Part shown: positions 31,562 through 42,533 of the stretch, in pieces
Layout: every line of letters starts with the position of its first letter
Position numbering within the stretch: the first letter of the stretch is position 1
Source of the DNA: Gardnerella vaginalis
GTDB lineage: Bacteria > Actinomycetota > Actinomycetes > Actinomycetales > Bifidobacteriaceae
Length of the DNA stretch: 64,000 nt
Assembly: GCF_001546485.1 (NCBI RefSeq)
Contig: NZ_KQ956830.1
Span: 56,266-120,265 of the forward strand
Direction: 5' to 3'
Made by a program: the position numbers and the translations under genes
The notes under the pieces: generated by a model
What the model was told of the DNA's origin: nothing
What the model saw: only the letters and a program-made list of their open reading frames with translations
Database searches by the model: none

Positions 31562-31605
31562 AAAAAAAAATTCCCGTTAATATGTAATAATTAACGGGAA
31601 TTTTT
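31562..31605. terminator. Bidirectional terminator between mscL and the DUF3566 gene
   Basis: TTCCCGTTAA (31571-31580) pairs with TTAACGGGAA (31591-31600), with flanking A9 and T5 runs, so it serves both converging transcripts. Confidence 0.92.
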
Positions 31606-31633
31606 ATATGCATAACGTGTGATATTAATTCTT

Positions 31634-32299
31634 CTAATCATCACCTAAAGTAATATGAATACCGCCAACTAATGAACCAACAACATTATAGAGTAAAGCA
31701 ATTATTGCAGATAATATTGTTAAAATCACAATTTCTACAATAGAAAAAATAGTGACAGCACTAAGTACAGTTGGTAAAGAAAATACGTCAGCGAGATTGA
31801 ATCCATTACTGTCCAAACCAGTAGACGATACAATCTGTGTTACCTGATCAAAAACACCAACCATATTCAAGAACAACCATACCAAACCAGCAGCAATAAC
31901 TTGAATAATACCACCAGCAACACTCAGCAAAAACGTAACTTTTGCAACCGACCATGCATCAACTCGCACTAAAGAAAGACTCATACGACGAGCACGAGGT
32001 ATGTGATTTGATTTTTGAGATTGACTGGTAGGAGCTGAAGCAACACCACCAATAGTTCGACGTGAAGTATGAACATTACCACTTACTCGACCTGATGCTG
32101 ATGATGTATTTCGAGTCATATTATTTAAAGAAGAAACATGATATTCATCACCAGCATTAGTATTCTCTTTCAAAGAATAATCAGCCGATTCCGAAGGAAC
32201 TATCTTTTCTGCATATGTTTCTGTTTCATGCGGTAAAAACATGGCAGATTTCTCATTCATATTCATTGGATTTTGCGATGGCTCAAAATTTTCGCTCAT
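31634..32299 (-). CDS. DUF3566 transmembrane protein
   Basis: 221 residues. The N-terminal 115 residues are polar and Ser/Asn-rich. The DUF3566 core follows: RRMSLSLVRVDAWSVAKVTFLLS, then two or three membrane helices, ending LYNVVGSLVGGIHITLGDD, which is the family's sequence. DUF3566 genes directly follow gyrA in most actinobacteria. The function is unknown. AGAAGGAAC precedes the ATG. Confidence 0.93.
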   Translation of the reverse strand: MSENFEPSQNPMNMNEKSAMFLPHETETYAEKIVPSESADYSLKENTNAGDEYHVSSLNNMTRNTSSASGRVSGNVHTSRRTIGGVASAPTSQSQKSNHIPRARRMSLSLVRVDAWSVAKVTFLLSVAGGIIQVIAAGLVWLFLNMVGVFDQVTQIVSSTGLDSNGFNLADVFSLPTVLSAVTIFSIVEIVILTILSAIIALLYNVVGSLVGGIHITLGDD

Positions 32300-32350
32300 C
32301 TCAGTGTTCCTTCTCTTACTATATTCGTTATAATCAGTGTCATTATATCA

Positions 32351-32401
32351 ATGAGAGTACCAATAAAAACAGACTATAAACGTTTATCATGGTACTCTCA
32401 T
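32351..32401. repeat. 12-bp inverted repeat between gyrA and the DUF3566 gene
   Basis: ATGAGAGTACCA (32351-32362) and TGGTACTCTCAT (32390-32401) are exact reverse complements with a 27-base loop. There is no T tract on the minus strand, so it is not a standard terminator. Confidence 0.75.
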
Positions 32402-32434
32402 CAATATAGTAAAAAATATTTTTATTTCTTACTC

Positions 32435-35089
32435 TTATTCACCACTATGCGTAAATTCTTGAACTTCTTCATTCGATGAAGTTGCTTCACTTTCATCTAT
32501 TTTATTCTCATTATCTTCAGTTTCTTCATTACGAGCAATAGAAATAATTTCATCACCCTTGTCTGGCTTAGCTAAAGTCACGCCTTGAGTAGTCCTGCCT
32601 GTACGCTTCACTTCATTAACATCAGAACGAATTACCTTACCGGACTTCATAATTGCCATAACTTGATCTGTTTCTTCAACAATCAAAGCACCCACTAAAG
32701 AACCACGTCCTTCTGCAAGTTGTACAGCTTTCACACCATAACCATTTCTTCCTTGCAAACGATACTCTTCAATAGCGGTACGCTTAGCAAAACCTTCGTT
32801 CGTCACGACAAGAAGATCTTTACTGGTTTCAGCGGCAACAACATCCATGTCGAGTAGTTCGTCGCCTTCTCTAAATCGCATGCCTTGAACGCCTGCAGTT
32901 TGACGTCCCATTGGTCGAAGCTGCTCATCATCAGCTCTAAACTTCAAACTCATTCCAAGCTTAGAAACGAGAATAATGTCATCTTCTGGATTGCATAAAG
33001 CTGCACCAATAAGCTCATCGACAGGTTCACCTGTTTCTTCATTAGCCATCAATCGTACTGCAATCAAACCACCTTGACGTGGAGAATCATACTCTTGTAA
33101 TGCAGTTTTCTTAACTTTTCCAGAGCGTGTCGCCAAAACCAAATATTTAGCAACATCATAATTTGGAATTGATAACACTGCTTGTATTGTTTCTCCAGGA
33201 GCAAACTGAAGCAAATTAGCAACATGTTGACCTTTAGAATCGCGAGATCCTTCTGGAAGCTCATACGCTTTCAGACGATATACTCGACCACGATTAGTAA
33301 AGAACAACAACCAATTGTGTGTAGAAGTTAAGAAGAAGTGATCAACTACATCATCTTCACGCAATTTAGCGCCTTTAATGCCTTTACCACCACGATGCTG
33401 CGCACGATACTCATCTGCTTTCGTGCGCTTAATATAACCTGCGCGAGTTACGGTTACAACAACGTTTTCTTCAGCAATAAGATCTTCAACATTCATTTCA
33501 CCAGAGAATGGAAGAATCTTCGTTCTACGTTCATCACCATACTTAGCAACAATTTCATCAAGCTCATCGCCAACAATTTTGCGCTGACGTTCTGGACTTG
33601 CCAAAATATCGTTATAGTCAGCAATCTTGCGCATCAAATCTTCATGCTCGTCGAGAATCTTCTGACGTTCCAAAGCTGCAAGTCTACGAAGCTGCATTGC
33701 AAGAATAGCATCGGCTTGTACTCCATCAACATCAAGCAAATTCATCAAACCAGTGCGAGCTGTTTCAACATCTTTAGATGAACGAATCAAAGCCACAACT
33801 TCATCAATCATATCCAAAGCCTTCAAATAGCCTTGCAAAATATGATCACGCTCTTCAGCTTCACGCTTTAAATAACGCGTACGACGATCAATAACTTCAA
33901 GCTGGTGATTTACCCAGTGACGAATAAACGCATCTAAACTCAAAGTACGTGGAACACCATCAACCAAAGCAAGCATATTTGCGCCAAAAGTTTGCTGCAA
34001 TTGTGAATGCTTATACAAGTTATTTAAAACAACTTTTGGAACAGCATCACGCTTAAGAACAAGAACCAAACGCTGACCAGTACGACCAGAAGTTTCGTCG
34101 CGCATATCTGCAATGCCTTGAATCTTGCCATCGCGCACAGCCTCCCTAATTGAAGCCGCTAAGCGATCAGGATTTACCTGGTATGGAAGCTCAGTAACAA
34201 CCAAGCACATACGACCCTTAATTTCCTCAGTATTAACTACTGCTCGCATGGTAATCAAGCCGCGACCTGTACGGTATGCTTGCTCAATTCCCTTGTGACC
34301 CAAAATGGTTGCTCCAGTAGGGAAATCAGGTCCTTTAATTCGCTGAATTAAAGCTTCAAGTAGCTCTTCTTTGCTTGCATCCGGATGTTCCAAAGCCCAG
34401 TGCACACCATCAGCCACTTCACGCATATTATGAGGTGGAATATTAGTTGCCATACCAACAGCAATACCAGCAGAACCATTCACTAAAAGATTCGGGAATC
34501 TTGCTGGAAGAACTGTAGGCTCTTGCGTTTTACCATCATAATTTGGTAGGAAATCAACGGTATCTTTATCAATATCTCGTACCATTTCCATAGCCAAAGG
34601 TGCCATACGGCATTCTGTATAACGCATTGCTGCTGCAGGATCATCGCCAGGAGAGCCAAAGTTACCTTGTCCATCAACAAGCATATAGCGCATAGACCAA
34701 GATTGAGCCATACGCACCAACGTGTCATAGATAGCAGAATCACCATGAGGGTGATACTTACCCATAACATCACCAACAACACGAGAGCACTTATTGTATC
34801 CACGATCAGGCCTATAACCACCGTCATACATTGCGTAAATAACGCGACGGTGAACAGGCTTCAAACCATCTCGAACATCCGGTAAAGCACGTTCAATAAT
34901 AACGGATAATGCATAAGCCAAATAAGATTCACGCATTTCCTGCTGCAAATCCATGTGCTTTACGCGAGCACCCTTCATTAAACCATAATCAGTATTATCT
35001 GATTCTTGAGGGCTTTGTGGTTCCATTGAACCATCTGGCAGTTGATCTCGTTCTTCGCCATCATTAGCGGCATTTATTTCGTCTACCAC
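32435..35089 (-). CDS. gyrA: DNA gyrase subunit A
   Basis: 884 residues. The GTG start at 35089 has AAAGGAA five bases upstream. The breakage-reunion domain has the quinolone-region sequence [18 protein letters not shown] and the active tyrosine in [10 protein letters not shown]. The C-terminal DNA-wrapping blades run from about residue 520, and the GyrA-box appears as QRGGKGIKG. The C-terminal 40 residues are acidic. The quinolone-region residues following GDS are Ala then Ile. It forms gyrase with gyrB directly upstream, 72 bases away. Confidence 0.98.
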   Translation of the reverse strand: MVDEINAANDGEERDQLPDGSMEPQSPQESDNTDYGLMKGARVKHMDLQQEMRESYLAYALSVIIERALPDVRDGLKPVHRRVIYAMYDGGYRPDRGYNKCSRVVGDVMGKYHPHGDSAIYDTLVRMAQSWSMRYMLVDGQGNFGSPGDDPAAAMRYTECRMAPLAMEMVRDIDKDTVDFLPNYDGKTQEPTVLPARFPNLLVNGSAGIAVGMATNIPPHNMREVADGVHWALEHPDASKEELLEALIQRIKGPDFPTGATILGHKGIEQAYRTGRGLITMRAVVNTEEIKGRMCLVVTELPYQVNPDRLAASIREAVRDGKIQGIADMRDETSGRTGQRLVLVLKRDAVPKVVLNNLYKHSQLQQTFGANMLALVDGVPRTLSLDAFIRHWVNHQLEVIDRRTRYLKREAEERDHILQGYLKALDMIDEVVALIRSSKDVETARTGLMNLLDVDGVQADAILAMQLRRLAALERQKILDEHEDLMRKIADYNDILASPERQRKIVGDELDEIVAKYGDERRTKILPFSGEMNVEDLIAEENVVVTVTRAGYIKRTKADEYRAQHRGGKGIKGAKLREDDVVDHFFLTSTHNWLLFFTNRGRVYRLKAYELPEGSRDSKGQHVANLLQFAPGETIQAVLSIPNYDVAKYLVLATRSGKVKKTALQEYDSPRQGGLIAVRLMANEETGEPVDELIGAALCNPEDDIILVSKLGMSLKFRADDEQLRPMGRQTAGVQGMRFREGDELLDMDVVAAETSKDLLVVTNEGFAKRTAIEEYRLQGRNGYGVKAVQLAEGRGSLVGALIVEETDQVMAIMKSGKVIRSDVNEVKRTGRTTQGVTLAKPDKGDEIISIARNEETEDNENKIDESEATSSNEEVQEFTHSGE

Positions 35090-35161
35090 TGCAATTCCTT
35101 TGTATTCTTATAGCTTACTAACGTTTTATGTCTTCTAGTGTCATAAATATATCACTAACTT

Positions 35162-37237
35162 TTAAGCATCAATAAACCTTGCATCATGAGCATTTCTTTG
35201 AATAAAGAGTCTACGCGGCTCTACTTCATCGCCCATAAGCATGGAGAAGGTTTCATCAGCTCGAGCAGCATCTTCAATATGAATCTGCTTCAAAATACGG
35301 TGTTCAGGATCCATAGTGGTTTCCCACAATTCCTGATAGCTCATCTCACCCAAGCCCTTATATCGCTGAATACCTTCACCTTTAGGAAGTTGACGACCAG
35401 CAGCTTTACCTTCTGCTAAAACTCGATCACGCTCGGCATCTGTATAAACAAAGTCATGTGCTCCCTTACTCCACTTCAAACGATACAAAGGAGGCATAGC
35501 AACATAAACGTATCCTGCTGTAATCATAGGACGCATGTAGCGGAAGAATAGTGTTAAATTCAAAGTAGCAATATGAGCACCATCGACATCAGCATCAGCC
35601 ATAATAATGACTTTGTGATAACGAACCTTGCTTAAATCGAAATCTTCACCATAACCGCCACCAACAGCAGTAATTAAGGATTCGATAGTTTCAGACTTCA
35701 TCATTCTATCGATTGAAGCGCGTTCAGTATTCAAAATTTTACCGCGCAATGGCAAGATTGCTTGCGTAATAGGATCTCGACCTTGAATTGCTGAACCACC
35801 TGCAGAATCACCCTCGACGATGAATAATTCGCACTCTTCAGGATTACTAGATTGGCAATCCTTCAGCTTATCTGGCATACCAGCTGTTTCAAAAATAGAT
35901 TTACGCCTAGTATTTTCACGAGCTTTCTTTGCTGCCAAACGTGCTCGAGAAGCTTCCATGGCTTTTTGAATAATGTTTTTAGCTTCACTAGGATGAGCAT
36001 CAAACCAGTCACCAAGCTTTTCAGTCATAACTCTCTGAACAAAAGTTTTAGCTTCAGAATTACCAAGCTTTGTTTTTGTCTGACCTTCAAACTGTGGAGT
36101 TGTAAGTTTTACGGAAACAACCGCAGTTAAGCCTTCGCGAACGTCGTCACCGGAAAGATTAGTATCTTTTTCTTTTAAAATGTTCTTTTCACGAGCATAA
36201 CGATTCACTAACGTAGTAAGTGCTGCTCGGAAGCCTTCTTCGTGAGTACCACCTTCAGTAGTTGAAATTGTATTAGCAAAAGTATGAACTGCTTCAGAAT
36301 AAGCAACAGTCCACTGCATAGCAATTTCTGCAGAAATACCAATTTCAAGATCTTCAGCCTCAAAATCAATAACATCTGGCTCTACTGGAACAGCTTTACG
36401 AGACTTTACCAAGTAATCAACATAATCCTTAATACCATGTTCATACTGGTAACTTACACTTTGATGTTTCTTTTCATCAGTAGATTCAGTATCTCCAGCA
36501 ACTTCATCACCAGCTTCATCTGGCTTACGTAAATCAGTTAAGGAAATCTTTAAACCTTTATTAAGAAATGCCATCTGCTGGAATCGAGATCGCAAAGTTT
36601 CAAAATCATAAATAGTGGTTTCAAAAATTGTTCCATCTGGCCAAAATGTTACAGAAGTACCAGTAGATTCACCATCTTCCATTGGCTTACCCTTTGCCAA
36701 AGGAGCAGTAGGATGCTGATCTACATAAGTTTGAGTCCAGTGGAATCCTTGACGGCGAACCTCAATTTCTACACGAGTAGAAAGAGCATTTACTACAGAA
36801 ATACCAACACCGTGAAGACCACCAGAAACAGCGTAACCGCCGCCGCCAAACTTACCACCAGCGTGAAGCTTTGTCATAACTGTTTCAACACCAGAAACAC
36901 CTTCGCCTGGTACTTCATCAACTGGAATACCACGACCATCGTCTACAACTCTAATCGCGTTATCGGGTAAAATTGTTACTTCAATATGAGAAGCATAACC
37001 TGCTAAAGCTTCATCAACAGAATTATCGACAATTTCGTAAACCAAGTGGTGCAAACCACGAGGACCAGTAGAACCAATGTACATGCCTGGTCTGATTCTA
37101 ACTGCCTCTAAACCTTCTAGAACTCTAAGATCACTCGCATCATAATGTTCAGGAGCAAGCGAATCATCAAGTTGAGCATCATCAAGCTTATGCCCTTCGA
37201 CGGCATCAGCCATCGAATTATCTTCCGCGTTTGTCAC
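35162..37237 (-). CDS. gyrB: DNA gyrase subunit B
   Basis: About 691 residues. The GTG at 37237 is chosen because GAAGGGA lies six bases upstream; a GTG five codons earlier (37252) is in frame but lacks a ribosome site. The GHKL ATPase domain has VYEIVDNSVDEALAG, DDGRGIPVD and GLHGVGISVVNALS. The TOPRIM domain has EGDSAGGSA and DADVDGAHI. The C-terminal QRYKGLGEM motif is complete. The charged N-terminal tail of about 35 residues before the ATPase core is usual in Bifidobacteriaceae. Confidence 0.98.
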   Translation of the reverse strand: MTNAEDNSMADAVEGHKLDDAQLDDSLAPEHYDASDLRVLEGLEAVRIRPGMYIGSTGPRGLHHLVYEIVDNSVDEALAGYASHIEVTILPDNAIRVVDDGRGIPVDEVPGEGVSGVETVMTKLHAGGKFGGGGYAVSGGLHGVGISVVNALSTRVEIEVRRQGFHWTQTYVDQHPTAPLAKGKPMEDGESTGTSVTFWPDGTIFETTIYDFETLRSRFQQMAFLNKGLKISLTDLRKPDEAGDEVAGDTESTDEKKHQSVSYQYEHGIKDYVDYLVKSRKAVPVEPDVIDFEAEDLEIGISAEIAMQWTVAYSEAVHTFANTISTTEGGTHEEGFRAALTTLVNRYAREKNILKEKDTNLSGDDVREGLTAVVSVKLTTPQFEGQTKTKLGNSEAKTFVQRVMTEKLGDWFDAHPSEAKNIIQKAMEASRARLAAKKARENTRRKSIFETAGMPDKLKDCQSSNPEECELFIVEGDSAGGSAIQGRDPITQAILPLRGKILNTERASIDRMMKSETIESLITAVGGGYGEDFDLSKVRYHKVIIMADADVDGAHIATLNLTLFFRYMRPMITAGYVYVAMPPLYRLKWSKGAHDFVYTDAERDRVLAEGKAAGRQLPKGEGIQRYKGLGEMSYQELWETTMDPEHRILKQIHIEDAARADETFSMLMGDEVEPRRLFIQRNAHDARFIDA

Positions 37238-37252
37238 CGTAGATCCCTTCAC

Positions 37253-37438
37253 AATTTACCTCATATTACAAGGCATTTATAAAGCCAACACATGCTAGAA
37301 AGCACATAAAAGGGTATTCTAGCGCTTTAACTACAATATACGACATTCTACACAGATAGTATGACCTCTGGCTAATAAGAGCCCTTTTTATTATTTTTAT
37401 AAAATATGATAGGAATAAAGTTAAAAACGAGATAAAAA
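37253..37438. other. gyrB upstream region
   Basis: 186 bases between DUF721 and gyrB on the minus strand, AT-rich. It must hold the gyrB-gyrA promoter, but no convincing -35/-10 pair stands out. A small GGCT/AGCC hairpin with a T-rich tail at 37370-37395 points along +, where no gene precedes it. Confidence 0.4.
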
Positions 37439-37900
37439 TTATTTTTTCCAGCGACCTAAACCACCAGCAGTTGGACCAATAACTTTAATTTCTTGAATGT
37501 CAACATGAGCAAGATTTTCATTAATTTTTTTCTTTAATTGAGGTAATAAATAGGAAAGTTGAGTAGCCCATACTGCAGATTGCGCTCGAATAATAAGCAC
37601 ATTATTTACAACTTGACTTATTTCGCAATGTTGAGCAATACTTTCGCCTACGACTTTACTCCATGAAGCACGTAATTTTGCTATAGAAAGCTGTTTATCC
37701 CACTTATTATTGGTAGCAAAAGTTTGTAATACCCCACATAACGCATTAGGATCTCTACCAGGTTTGCCAAAATTTTCCCAAGCTTTTTCAGCTCTTTTCA
37801 TACGATTATCTTCACGTTCAGACTTAATAGAAAATGATTCAAAAATAATTGCTGGTAATTTACGCGTATCAAGTTTGAGCGTAACACTAATAGGTATCAT
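37439..37900 (-). CDS. DUF721 protein (DciA-like)
   Basis: 153 residues. The family pattern WSKVVGESIAQHCEISQVVNNVLIIRAQSAVWATQLSYLLPQLKKKIN is clear at about residues 75-125, and the N-terminal KRAEKAWENFGK pattern is typical of the gene after recF. DUF721 proteins include DciA, which helps load the replicative helicase in most bacteria lacking DnaC. The ATG overlaps the recF stop by four bases. An internal ATG (MKRAEKAW) might be the true start. Confidence 0.88.
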   Translation of the reverse strand: MIPISVTLKLDTRKLPAIIFESFSIKSEREDNRMKRAEKAWENFGKPGRDPNALCGVLQTFATNNKWDKQLSIAKLRASWSKVVGESIAQHCEISQVVNNVLIIRAQSAVWATQLSYLLPQLKKKINENLAHVDIQEIKVIGPTAGGLGRWKK

Positions 37901-39195
37901 GATTTATTCTCTTGCTGATAATGACGATGTTCTAATACTTCACCCAACATATTCTGGTGAGTTTGATCAATACTATTAGTATTTTTTTGTTGGATTAATA
38001 TATCTTCAATATTTATTACATTGTTATTGTGAATTGTAACTTCATGAGGTATGTCATTAAGAGATGAAGTAGTAATAAAAACTTGATTTTGTTGAAGAGA
38101 AAAGTTCAATATTTGTTTACGACGTTGTTCATCAAGTTGAGCAAAAACATCATCAAGAATAATAATAGGATTTTCTCTATTATTCTCATTTTTTAAAGCT
38201 TCACACAGCGCCATTTTCGCTGCTATCGCAAGAGTCCAAGATTCTCCGTTTGAAGCAAAATCCTTAGCAGGCATATTATCAAGCATAAAACCTATATCAT
38301 CGCGATGTGGTCCTATGAGATTGCACCCACGAGCTAATTCACCTTCATAAATACGCTGAAAATGTTCATTGAGAAGATTTATAATCCCATTATTTTCAGT
38401 ACTTTTAACAAGCAGAATTTCTTCAAAGGAAGGAAAATATTGTAATTCTGCTACTGCTTTATTACTAGTAATATGAGTAACAAAATTCTTAAAATATTGA
38501 TTAAGAATTTGCACAGTTTTTTGACGAACTTTTGTTAGTTTAATTCCAGTTTCAATGAATTTACCAGTCCAAATTTCTAATCCAGACAAAGAAATAGATT
38601 GATTATTATATGAAGAATCTCGAAGATTTCTTAATAATGCTGCACGCTGTTGAGCAACATGTTTAAATTCTTGTAAAAATTGCGCATAATTTGGAATTAA
38701 GAGAGATCCGGCTTGATCTATAAAAGTACGTCGAATTGATGGATCACCAATAATAAGTGATTGGTCGCGAGGAGTAAAAGAAACTACTGGTAAGGAACCA
38801 ATAATATCCCTCATATATAACGATTTTCCAGCATTAATACGAGCCCTGTTAGCACTTTTTATTGAAAGAATAATTTCATATATAGTTTGTTGTGTGTCAT
38901 CGTTTGTAGACAAGGAATTATGTGACTCATTAGTATCAGCTTGAATATGTACTTTATTATTACAATTATTACATATTTTGATTCGTATAACTGCTTTTTC
39001 ATGTCCTCGAGCAATAAGAGGAACTGTTGAAGAAGTACGATGACTAAAACCAGTACTAGCTACTTCTAATGCTTCTATAATATTGGTTTTCCCTAATCCA
39101 TTATTTCCGTAAATAATATTAATACCGGGTTTACAATCAAAAATAATATGATGCCAAGAACGAAACATATCAAGGGCAATTTGCGAAATGTACAT
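37897..39195 (-). CDS. recF: DNA replication and repair protein RecF
   Basis: About 432 residues. The ATG at 39195 (MYISQIALD) is chosen over the longer frame from 39270 because AAAGGGT lies about nine bases upstream and the following sequence matches the RecF N-terminus. The ABC ATPase Walker A is GNNGLGKTN, the signature DFASNGESWTLAIAAK replaces a usual LSxGQ-like motif, and Walker B is PIIILDDVFAQLDEQRR. It works with RecO and RecR at stalled forks and gaps. Confidence 0.96.
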   Translation of the reverse strand: MYISQIALDMFRSWHHIIFDCKPGINIIYGNNGLGKTNIIEALEVASTGFSHRTSSTVPLIARGHEKAVIRIKICNNCNNKVHIQADTNESHNSLSTNDDTQQTIYEIILSIKSANRARINAGKSLYMRDIIGSLPVVSFTPRDQSLIIGDPSIRRTFIDQAGSLLIPNYAQFLQEFKHVAQQRAALLRNLRDSSYNNQSISLSGLEIWTGKFIETGIKLTKVRQKTVQILNQYFKNFVTHITSNKAVAELQYFPSFEEILLVKSTENNGIINLLNEHFQRIYEGELARGCNLIGPHRDDIGFMLDNMPAKDFASNGESWTLAIAAKMALCEALKNENNRENPIIILDDVFAQLDEQRRKQILNFSLQQNQVFITTSSLNDIPHEVTIHNNNVINIEDILIQQKNTNSIDQTHQNMLGEVLEHRHYQQENKS

Positions 39196-39231
39196 TGCTT
39201 TATTACCCTTTCTTATTTTTAATAAGTTACT

Positions 39232-39302
39232 AAAAATTGCGGTATTACATTGCATAGAAAAATATAGCAAATATAATACCTACAGCAAATGTAATACCGC
39301 AA
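39232..39302 (-). terminator. Terminator or attenuator between dnaN and recF
   Basis: AATGTAATACCGCAA (39288-39302) and TTGCGGTATTACATT (39237-39251) pair over 15 bases with a 36-base loop. On the minus strand the stem is followed by TTTTTAG. It begins six bases inside the gap after the dnaN stop. Confidence 0.85.
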
Positions 39303-39307
39303 AATAA

Positions 39308-40432
39308 TTAGTTATTAAAGCGCATTGGAACCAACAAGTAGCGATAATTCATAGATTCATCACCATCAGCTTCCTGTTGACCATTAAATTCGACAGGTTT
39401 TACTGCCGTTGACATCTTCATATGAACAAATGGTTCTGCAATGGCACCTAAACCTTCAAGTAAATAATTAGGATTAAAAGCAACAGTGATATCTTCACCA
39501 TCCATATCTATGTCAAGTATCTCTTTTGCTTGTGATTCCTCAGCATTACCAGCACTTAAAATGAGCTCTTGATGAGTAAATATCATTCTAATAGGAGCAT
39601 TTTTTTCAGCAACTAAAGCTACGCGTTTAATTGCATTAATAAGAGCCTGTCTATTGATTACAGCATGAATAGGATATTCATCAATAAAAAGTCTATCTAT
39701 TGAAGGAAATTCTCCATCAATGAGTTGAGATGTGCTTGTTCTGCCAGAATTTTCAAAGCCTAATAATGATGGTTCTTCTTCGTTAAGATGAATAAGAACA
39801 TTTTGATGGTCATCAAGTGAATGTGCAATATCTCGTAGTAAAGAGCCACGCACTAAAGAGACTGCATGAATATCGTCATGTTCGGGTGTCCACGTAAAAG
39901 TTGATCTTGATAAACGGAAACGGTCTGTAGAAGTCATCGTAACAGTATCGTTATCAAATTGAATTTGGATACCCGTGAGAACTGGCCTATTTTCTTCTTT
40001 TGAAATAGAGACTGAAGCTTGATTCACGGCTTGAATAAAAGTAGGCGCGTCAACTTGACCTAATTTTTGAGGCAGTGTAGGTAAATCTGGATATTCGCCT
40101 AGCGGCATAAGTTGAAGAGTAAAGGTAGATTTTCCAGAAGTAATAGTTAATGTATTATTTTCTGAGCTTAAATAAGTTTTTTCTGCAGGTAAAGATTTAG
40201 TAATATCAGCCATTAATTTGCCTAATACTAGTATGCTTCCTTCTTCATCAATACCGGCTTCAATGTGGTGGCGACTAGAAACTTGATAGTTAAAAGCAGA
40301 AAGTTGCAAAGTACCATTTGTTGCATCAATTTTTAGGCCTGCAAGAATAGGGTTTGCAGGACGCATATCTATTACGCGTGTAGTCCATGCGACAGCATCA
40401 GCAAATGATGCAGAGTTAACTTCTACTTTCAT
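39308..40432 (-). CDS. dnaN: DNA polymerase III beta subunit (sliding clamp)
   Basis: 374 residues, the usual clamp length, in three repeated domains. The end LLVPMR matches the family's conserved MPxR-type C-terminus that shapes the partner-binding pocket. The ATG at 40432 follows GAGGATGT. It encircles DNA and tethers the polymerase. It lies between oriC (dnaA side) and recF, separated from the latter by a strong hairpin. Confidence 0.98.
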   Translation of the reverse strand: MKVEVNSASFADAVAWTTRVIDMRPANPILAGLKIDATNGTLQLSAFNYQVSSRHHIEAGIDEEGSILVLGKLMADITKSLPAEKTYLSSENNTLTITSGKSTFTLQLMPLGEYPDLPTLPQKLGQVDAPTFIQAVNQASVSISKEENRPVLTGIQIQFDNDTVTMTSTDRFRLSRSTFTWTPEHDDIHAVSLVRGSLLRDIAHSLDDHQNVLIHLNEEEPSLLGFENSGRTSTSQLIDGEFPSIDRLFIDEYPIHAVINRQALINAIKRVALVAEKNAPIRMIFTHQELILSAGNAEESQAKEILDIDMDGEDITVAFNPNYLLEGLGAIAEPFVHMKMSTAVKPVEFNGQQEADGDESMNYRYLLVPMRFNN

Positions 40433-40871
40433 ACATCCTCGTTTCTGTAAAAAATCTTTCTTTATTCTATCTTATAAGTAAGTCACATATGAAAGTTTTT
40501 CTTGCTATTTCGTAATTCGGATTGTTGTAACTGTTAATAAGTAAGTAGATAAGATAGTCGTACTAATAAGCAAGGTGAATATGTGGAAAAAACTGAAAAA
40601 AGCTCATAAACACTGACTTATGAACAGAAGAAAAATGTGGATAAACTTTGAGGAAGCATGTGGATAAAGTGCCGACTTATCCACAATAAAAGCTATTTTT
40701 GAACTTATTAACATTTTAGGTTCTCTTATAAACGTGTTGTTAACATTTTGAAACGGCGTTTTCCACGGGTTATCCGCAGTTTTTACCCACATTTGTTATT
40801 AACTATGTGGATAACTTTGCGAAATTTTATAAACACTATCTGCACAAAAAGGTGGAAAATTAATTTTATTA
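40433..40871. promoter_or_regulatory. oriC: oriC, dnaA-dnaN half, with seven DnaA boxes
   Basis: Perfect TTATCCACA boxes at 40636-40644 (-), 40659-40667 (-), 40677-40685 (+) and 40806-40814 (-), and near-perfect boxes TTATCCGCA at 40771-40779 and TTACCCACA at 40784-40792, plus a weaker TTTCCACGG near 40761. The AT-rich 40441-40520 and 40845-40871 segments flank them and could be the melting element. The dnaN promoter must also be here. Confidence 0.93.
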
Positions 40872-42533
40872 TTATCTTTCGGAAGGATTTTGCTTCAAAC
40901 GAACCGTCAATTCCATGACGTAATTATAGATTTCCTGCTTTTCCTGCATCTCACCACTTACACGTGTATAAGCATGCATAACTGTCGTGTGATCGCGTCC
41001 ACCAAAAACTTCACCAATATCAACTAAACTCATACTCGTCATTTCACGAGCGAGATACATAGCAATTTGGCGTGCGAGTGCTACATTTTTTGTACGCTGA
41101 CGACCCACAAGCTCATCAAATGTCATGTGGAAATACTGCGCAACTTGACTGATAATATCAGTTGGTCGAACTTCAATATCTGTAGCAAAGAAATCTTGTA
41201 AAGCTTGCTCTGCAAGAGCTTTACTCACAGGCTGATTACTTAAAGACGCAACAGCTGTAACACGTGTAAGAGCACCTTCAAGTTCGCGAATATTTTCCGT
41301 AAATCTCTCAGCAATTAAATCAAGCACATCACTAGGAACATTGCAATGATTCATCGAGGCCATCATTCTTAGAATTGCAATACGTGTTTCTAAATCTGGT
41401 GGCTTAATATCAACAGTAAGACCTGATTCAAATCGAGAAATGAGACGTGCTTCAAAGCCTTTAAGGTTTTTGGGCGCAACATCAGAAGCAATAACTATAC
41501 GCTTATTTGCTTGATATAAAGAATTAAATGTATGGAAGAATTGCTCAAGCGTAGCTTCCTTTCCACCCAAGAACTGAATATCGTCAATGAGCAGAACATC
41601 AACTTCTCGATAACGCCTATTAAAAGCAGCAATCTGACCTTGACTTTGATTTGGTGTTTGCAATGCTTCAATAAATTCGTTAGTAAATTCCTCACTCGTA
41701 ACATAACGAACTTTAAGAGAAGTATCCTTCACTAAAGCATAATTACCAATAGCATTGAGTAGATGTGTTTTACCAAGACCAGATCCGCCATAAATACATA
41801 ATGGGTTAAAATCACGTCCGGACCCTTCAGCAACTGCTAATGCAACAGTTCTAGCGAAGCGATTAGAATCTCCAGGAACAAACGTATCAAAAGTTGCAGA
41901 AGCATTCAAATGCGTAACAGCATCGCGTTGGGAGATAACAGGTATCTTTTGTTGTGAAGATAACGCAGATGATGAAGACATGTGAGTTTGTTGTAATGTG
42001 GAAACTCCAGTGACATGATCAAAGTCCGGTTGTGAAGGAGAAGAAATTGCCGGCTCTTTTTGTTTTACTGTCTTTTTGTCTGCAAATGGTACTGAAGATG
42101 AGTTTGAAGATAAAGTATTACCAGAATCTTGTCGTGACGTGTTATCAGCAGAAGGAATAGAGCCAGTTGTTGCTGCGATGGTCGCACGATCAGTGTGTTG
42201 TACCTGTGAGGATGCTGGGGTTGAAGAATTTTGTACAGGCTTTTTTTGATGCTCAGACTGTGGAACAATCCTAAAAGCAGGAAACATATCTTTGCCAGTG
42301 CAAATTTTTAAGGCAGTGAGCAATGGTGCATTAAGCTCATTTTGTAGCGCTTGTTGCGTTTCTGCATTTGATACGCACAAAACAATAGTAGTACCAAAAA
42401 TTGCTTCCGGCTGAACGCCTTCAAACCAACCTTTGTCACGTGCAGTTAAAAGGGCGTTATGCTGTAAAACAGTAAGCGTATTAGACCAAACCAAAGCAGC
42501 TTGCGATGTCGTGTCGCCTAAAGTATCAGCCAT
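40872..42533 (-). CDS. dnaA: Chromosomal replication initiator DnaA
   Basis: 553 residues. Domain I about 1-90 (self-assembly), a long polar domain II (about 95-205), AAA+ domain III with Walker [10 protein letters not shown] at about 249-257 and Walker [10 protein letters not shown], and domain IV with the DNA-binding signature [15 protein letters not shown]. It binds the TTATCCACA boxes on both sides of its gene, and those near its own start probably autoregulate it. The unusually long domain II is Ser/Gln-rich. Confidence 0.99.
   Translation of the reverse strand: MADTLGDTTSQAALVWSNTLTVLQHNALLTARDKGWFEGVQPEAIFGTTIVLCVSNAETQQALQNELNAPLLTALKICTGKDMFPAFRIVPQSEHQKKPVQNSSTPASSQVQHTDRATIAATTGSIPSADNTSRQDSGNTLSSNSSSVPFADKKTVKQKEPAISSPSQPDFDHVTGVSTLQQTHMSSSSALSSQQKIPVISQRDAVTHLNASATFDTFVPGDSNRFARTVALAVAEGSGRDFNPLCIYGGSGLGKTHLLNAIGNYALVKDTSLKVRYVTSEEFTNEFIEALQTPNQSQGQIAAFNRRYREVDVLLIDDIQFLGGKEATLEQFFHTFNSLYQANKRIVIASDVAPKNLKGFEARLISRFESGLTVDIKPPDLETRIAILRMMASMNHCNVPSDVLDLIAERFTENIRELEGALTRVTAVASLSNQPVSKALAEQALQDFFATDIEVRPTDIISQVAQYFHMTFDELVGRQRTKNVALARQIAMYLAREMTSMSLVDIGEVFGGRDHTTVMHAYTRVSGEMQEKQEIYNYVMELTVRLKQNPSER

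Noticed and set aside
33338..33781. Plus-strand 147-codon frame opposite gyrA
   Set aside because: Lies fully inside gyrA, has low-complexity composition and no ribosome site.
37370..37395. Small hairpin followed by T-rich tail pointing along +
   Set aside because: Four-base stem and no plus-strand gene upstream; probably chance in AT-rich DNA.
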